From Actinomadura rubteroloni (lineage in GTDB: Bacteria; Actinomycetota; Actinomycetes; Streptosporangiales; Streptosporangiaceae): DNA of 64,000 nucleotides. The position numbers were made by a program, and so were the translations under genes. The stretch spans positions 868,001 through 932,000 of the forward strand of contig NZ_MTBP01000002.1 of NCBI RefSeq assembly GCF_002911665.1. The letters run 5' to 3'. Under the pieces are notes generated by a model. It was given only the letters and a program-made list of their open reading frames with translations, ran no database searches and was not told the DNA's origin. Positions 54,255 through 64,000 of this stretch are shown here, one piece after another; position 1 is the first letter of the stretch; each line of letters begins with the position of its first letter.

Positions 54255-55112
54255 ATGAGCAACGACGCCCCCCGCGTTCTGGGGACCGCCGCCCACGTCG
54301 CCCGCCTGCTGGGCGGAGACAGCAGCGTGCACAGCCTCTACGGCCCCGAGGGCTCGCCCGTCTACCATTTCCTCACGCGCTATGACGAGGCCGACGCCGA
54401 GGCGATGCTGGAGATCGCCGAAGGCAAGAAGGGCACGCTGCTGGAACTGGCGTGCGGCTCGGGACGGCTCACCTTCCCGTTCCTGGAGAACGGCTTCGAC
54501 GCGGTCGGCCTGGACATGTCGCCGCACATGCTCAGCCTGTTCGCCGAGCGCCTGGAGGAGGAGAAGGAGGACGGCACCGACTACAGCGACCGCGTCTCCA
54601 CCGTCCAGGGCGACATGACGAGCTTCTCCCTCGACCGCACGTTCGACTTCATCACGCTCGGCGCGAACGCGGTCAGCTACCTCGGCCCCGACCAGCGCGC
54701 GTCGCTGTTCGCCTCCGTCCGCGAGCATCTCGCGGCCGACGGCCGGTTCCTGATGACCCTCATCGAGTTCCCGGGCATCGAGAAGCGCACCGAGCCGTTC
54801 GAGACGCAGGCGATCGTCGCGACCGGCGCGGACGCCGACATCCCGATGCTCCTCACGCTGCTCGACTTCGTGGACCCGGTGGAGTCGCTGCGCTCCAGCA
54901 ACTTCCTCGCCCAGCGGGTGGAGGACGGCGCGATCGTCGACGCGAAGATCTTCACCGCCCTCTCCCACGTGCTCCCGGCCGCCCCGCTCCGCGCGGAGAT
55001 CGAGGCGGCCGGCATGCGGGTGCTGCAGCAGCACGAGGTGATCAGCCAGTTCCAGATCCAGGCGTCCTTCGCGATCACGCCGAAGATCTACCTGCTCGAA
55101 GCCGGGCTGTAG
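54255..55112 (+). CDS. Class I SAM-dependent methyltransferase
   Basis: Predicted 285-residue enzyme. Motif I is LLELACGSGRLTFPFLENGF, followed by VGLDMSPHML (acidic end of beta-2) and VQGDMTSFSL. FDFITLGANAVSYL is motif post-I/II. The N-terminal helical cap (SPVYHFLTRYDEADAEAML) is like that of small-molecule methyltransferases. It is a plausible O-, N- or C-methylation tailoring step for the polyketide; the target is unknown. AAAGAGG at 54241-54247 serves ATG 54255. Confidence 0.85.
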   Translation: MSNDAPRVLGTAAHVARLLGGDSSVHSLYGPEGSPVYHFLTRYDEADAEAMLEIAEGKKGTLLELACGSGRLTFPFLENGFDAVGLDMSPHMLSLFAERLEEEKEDGTDYSDRVSTVQGDMTSFSLDRTFDFITLGANAVSYLGPDQRASLFASVREHLAADGRFLMTLIEFPGIEKRTEPFETQAIVATGADADIPMLLTLLDFVDPVESLRSSNFLAQRVEDGAIVDAKIFTALSHVLPAAPLRAEIEAAGMRVLQQHEVISQFQIQASFAITPKIYLLEAGL

Positions 55113-55115
55113 CGG

Positions 55116-55622
55116 TCAGGCCCCGCCCGGGGGGCTCTCCTGCGGAGGGCCGCCCGGGGACGTCCGGCCGAGCCCGGCGAACGACTCGCCGCCGTTCGCG
55201 CCCCACAGGTGGGTGATGGCGTCGAGCGTGCAGTAGTCGCGGAAGAGGACGATCTTGCCGTCGCGGATGCGGAGCACCTGGATGTAGGGGGCCTGGAACC
55301 GCTCGCCCGTGACGGTGTCCTCGGTCTGGGACAGGAACTCGGCGACGACGACCTCGGGGTCGTCGGTCACGTAGATCACCTCGTCGAGGTGGGCCACCAG
55401 GCGGCGCGTGCCCCGCTTGGCGTTCTCCAGCGCGGCGGCCGTCACGGCCCGGATGGTCTCCCTGCCGACGAACCGGTTGGGCATCCCGTCGGTGGCGAAG
55501 GGGACCTCCAGGACGCCGTCCTCGGCGAACAGCTCGGCCTGGCCGTCCGCGTCGAGTTCGGAAATGCGTTCCTGCTTGAGTACGAAAACGTCCCGTGGTG
55601 ACATTGACGTCCCGTCAGTCAT
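55116..55622 (-). CDS. SnoaL-like (NTF2-fold) protein
   Basis: Predicted 168-residue protein with the NTF2-like/SnoaL pattern: ISELDADGQAELFAEDGVLEVPF, RFVGRETIRAV, VVAEFLSQTEDTVTGERFQAPYIQVLRIRDGKIVLFRDYCT. SnoaL relatives act as polyketide cyclases, isomerases or hydroxylases, so a tailoring role is possible. ATG 55622 is preferred (AGGTG before it); ATG 55604 is the alternative. The Gly/Pro-rich C-terminus ends 3 bases from the convergent methyltransferase gene. It is divergent from PKS3. Confidence 0.82.
   Translation of the reverse strand: MTDGTSMSPRDVFVLKQERISELDADGQAELFAEDGVLEVPFATDGMPNRFVGRETIRAVTAAALENAKRGTRRLVAHLDEVIYVTDDPEVVVAEFLSQTEDTVTGERFQAPYIQVLRIRDGKIVLFRDYCTLDAITHLWGANGGESFAGLGRTSPGGPPQESPPGGA

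Positions 55623-64000
<8,378 letters not shown>

Overview
The window is chromosomal DNA of a high-GC actinomycete. GC-rich third codon positions, GTG starts, a PknG-GlnX-GlnH locus, SUFU-, DivIVA- and DUF2469-type genes and modular type I polyketide synthases all fit this. A Streptosporangiales/Thermomonosporaceae (Actinomadura-like) source is my guess from general style; no rRNA or tRNA gene is present to settle it.

Layout. (1) 1-6242: a tightly overlapping signalling operon: 3' end of the Ser/Thr kinase gene pknG, a zinc-ribbon PP2C phosphatase, a von Willebrand A protein, a zinc-ribbon FHA protein, membrane sensor GlnX and glutamate-binding lipoprotein GlnH. (2) 6356-13350: small housekeeping or hypothetical genes (coiled-coil membrane protein, ABC transporter pair, HIT hydrolase, orphan DUF1778 antitoxin, PH-domain membrane protein, DUF1963 protein, a protein with four DivIVA-like motifs) with two short minisatellites. 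(3) 13730-26471: conserved core genes rlmN, a SUFU-domain gene, cdsA-frr-pyrH-tsf-rpsB, an M23-peptidase-like gene, xerC, then yraN-comM-dprA. Compared with the M. tuberculosis order as I remember it, the yraN-comM-dprA block is inverted. (4) 26472-30431: about 4 kb almost without genes, made of degenerate GC-rich repeat arrays around the lone DUF2469 gene. It contains two copies of a fragment of a polyprenyl-phosphate sugar transferase gene. (5) 30432-64000: part of a modular polyketide gene cluster that runs off the right edge.

How the PKS genes work together. The assembly line must start in the last gene, at 55801. Its first ketosynthase has Gln in place of the active-site Cys (KSQ), followed by a malonyl-type AT and an ACP, so it makes an acetyl starter by decarboxylation. 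That is followed by a methylmalonyl, fully reducing module (KS-AT-DH-ER-KR, cut by the window edge). Further modules presumably lie beyond 64000. The chain then returns to PKS1 at 30432 (malonyl, KS-AT-DH-ER-KR-ACP), which passes it by matching docking regions to PKS2 at 36879. PKS2 has three modules: methylmalonyl with DH-ER-KR; methylmalonyl with DH-KR; malonyl with a dead KR. PKS2 ends in an ACP with no thioesterase and no docking tail. The expected end product on the enzyme is therefore a largely saturated, methyl-branched chain ending in an enone-type unit and an unreduced beta-keto thioester, released by an unknown route. An FAD monooxygenase, a SAM methyltransferase and a divergent SnoaL-like protein are the tailoring candidates in view.
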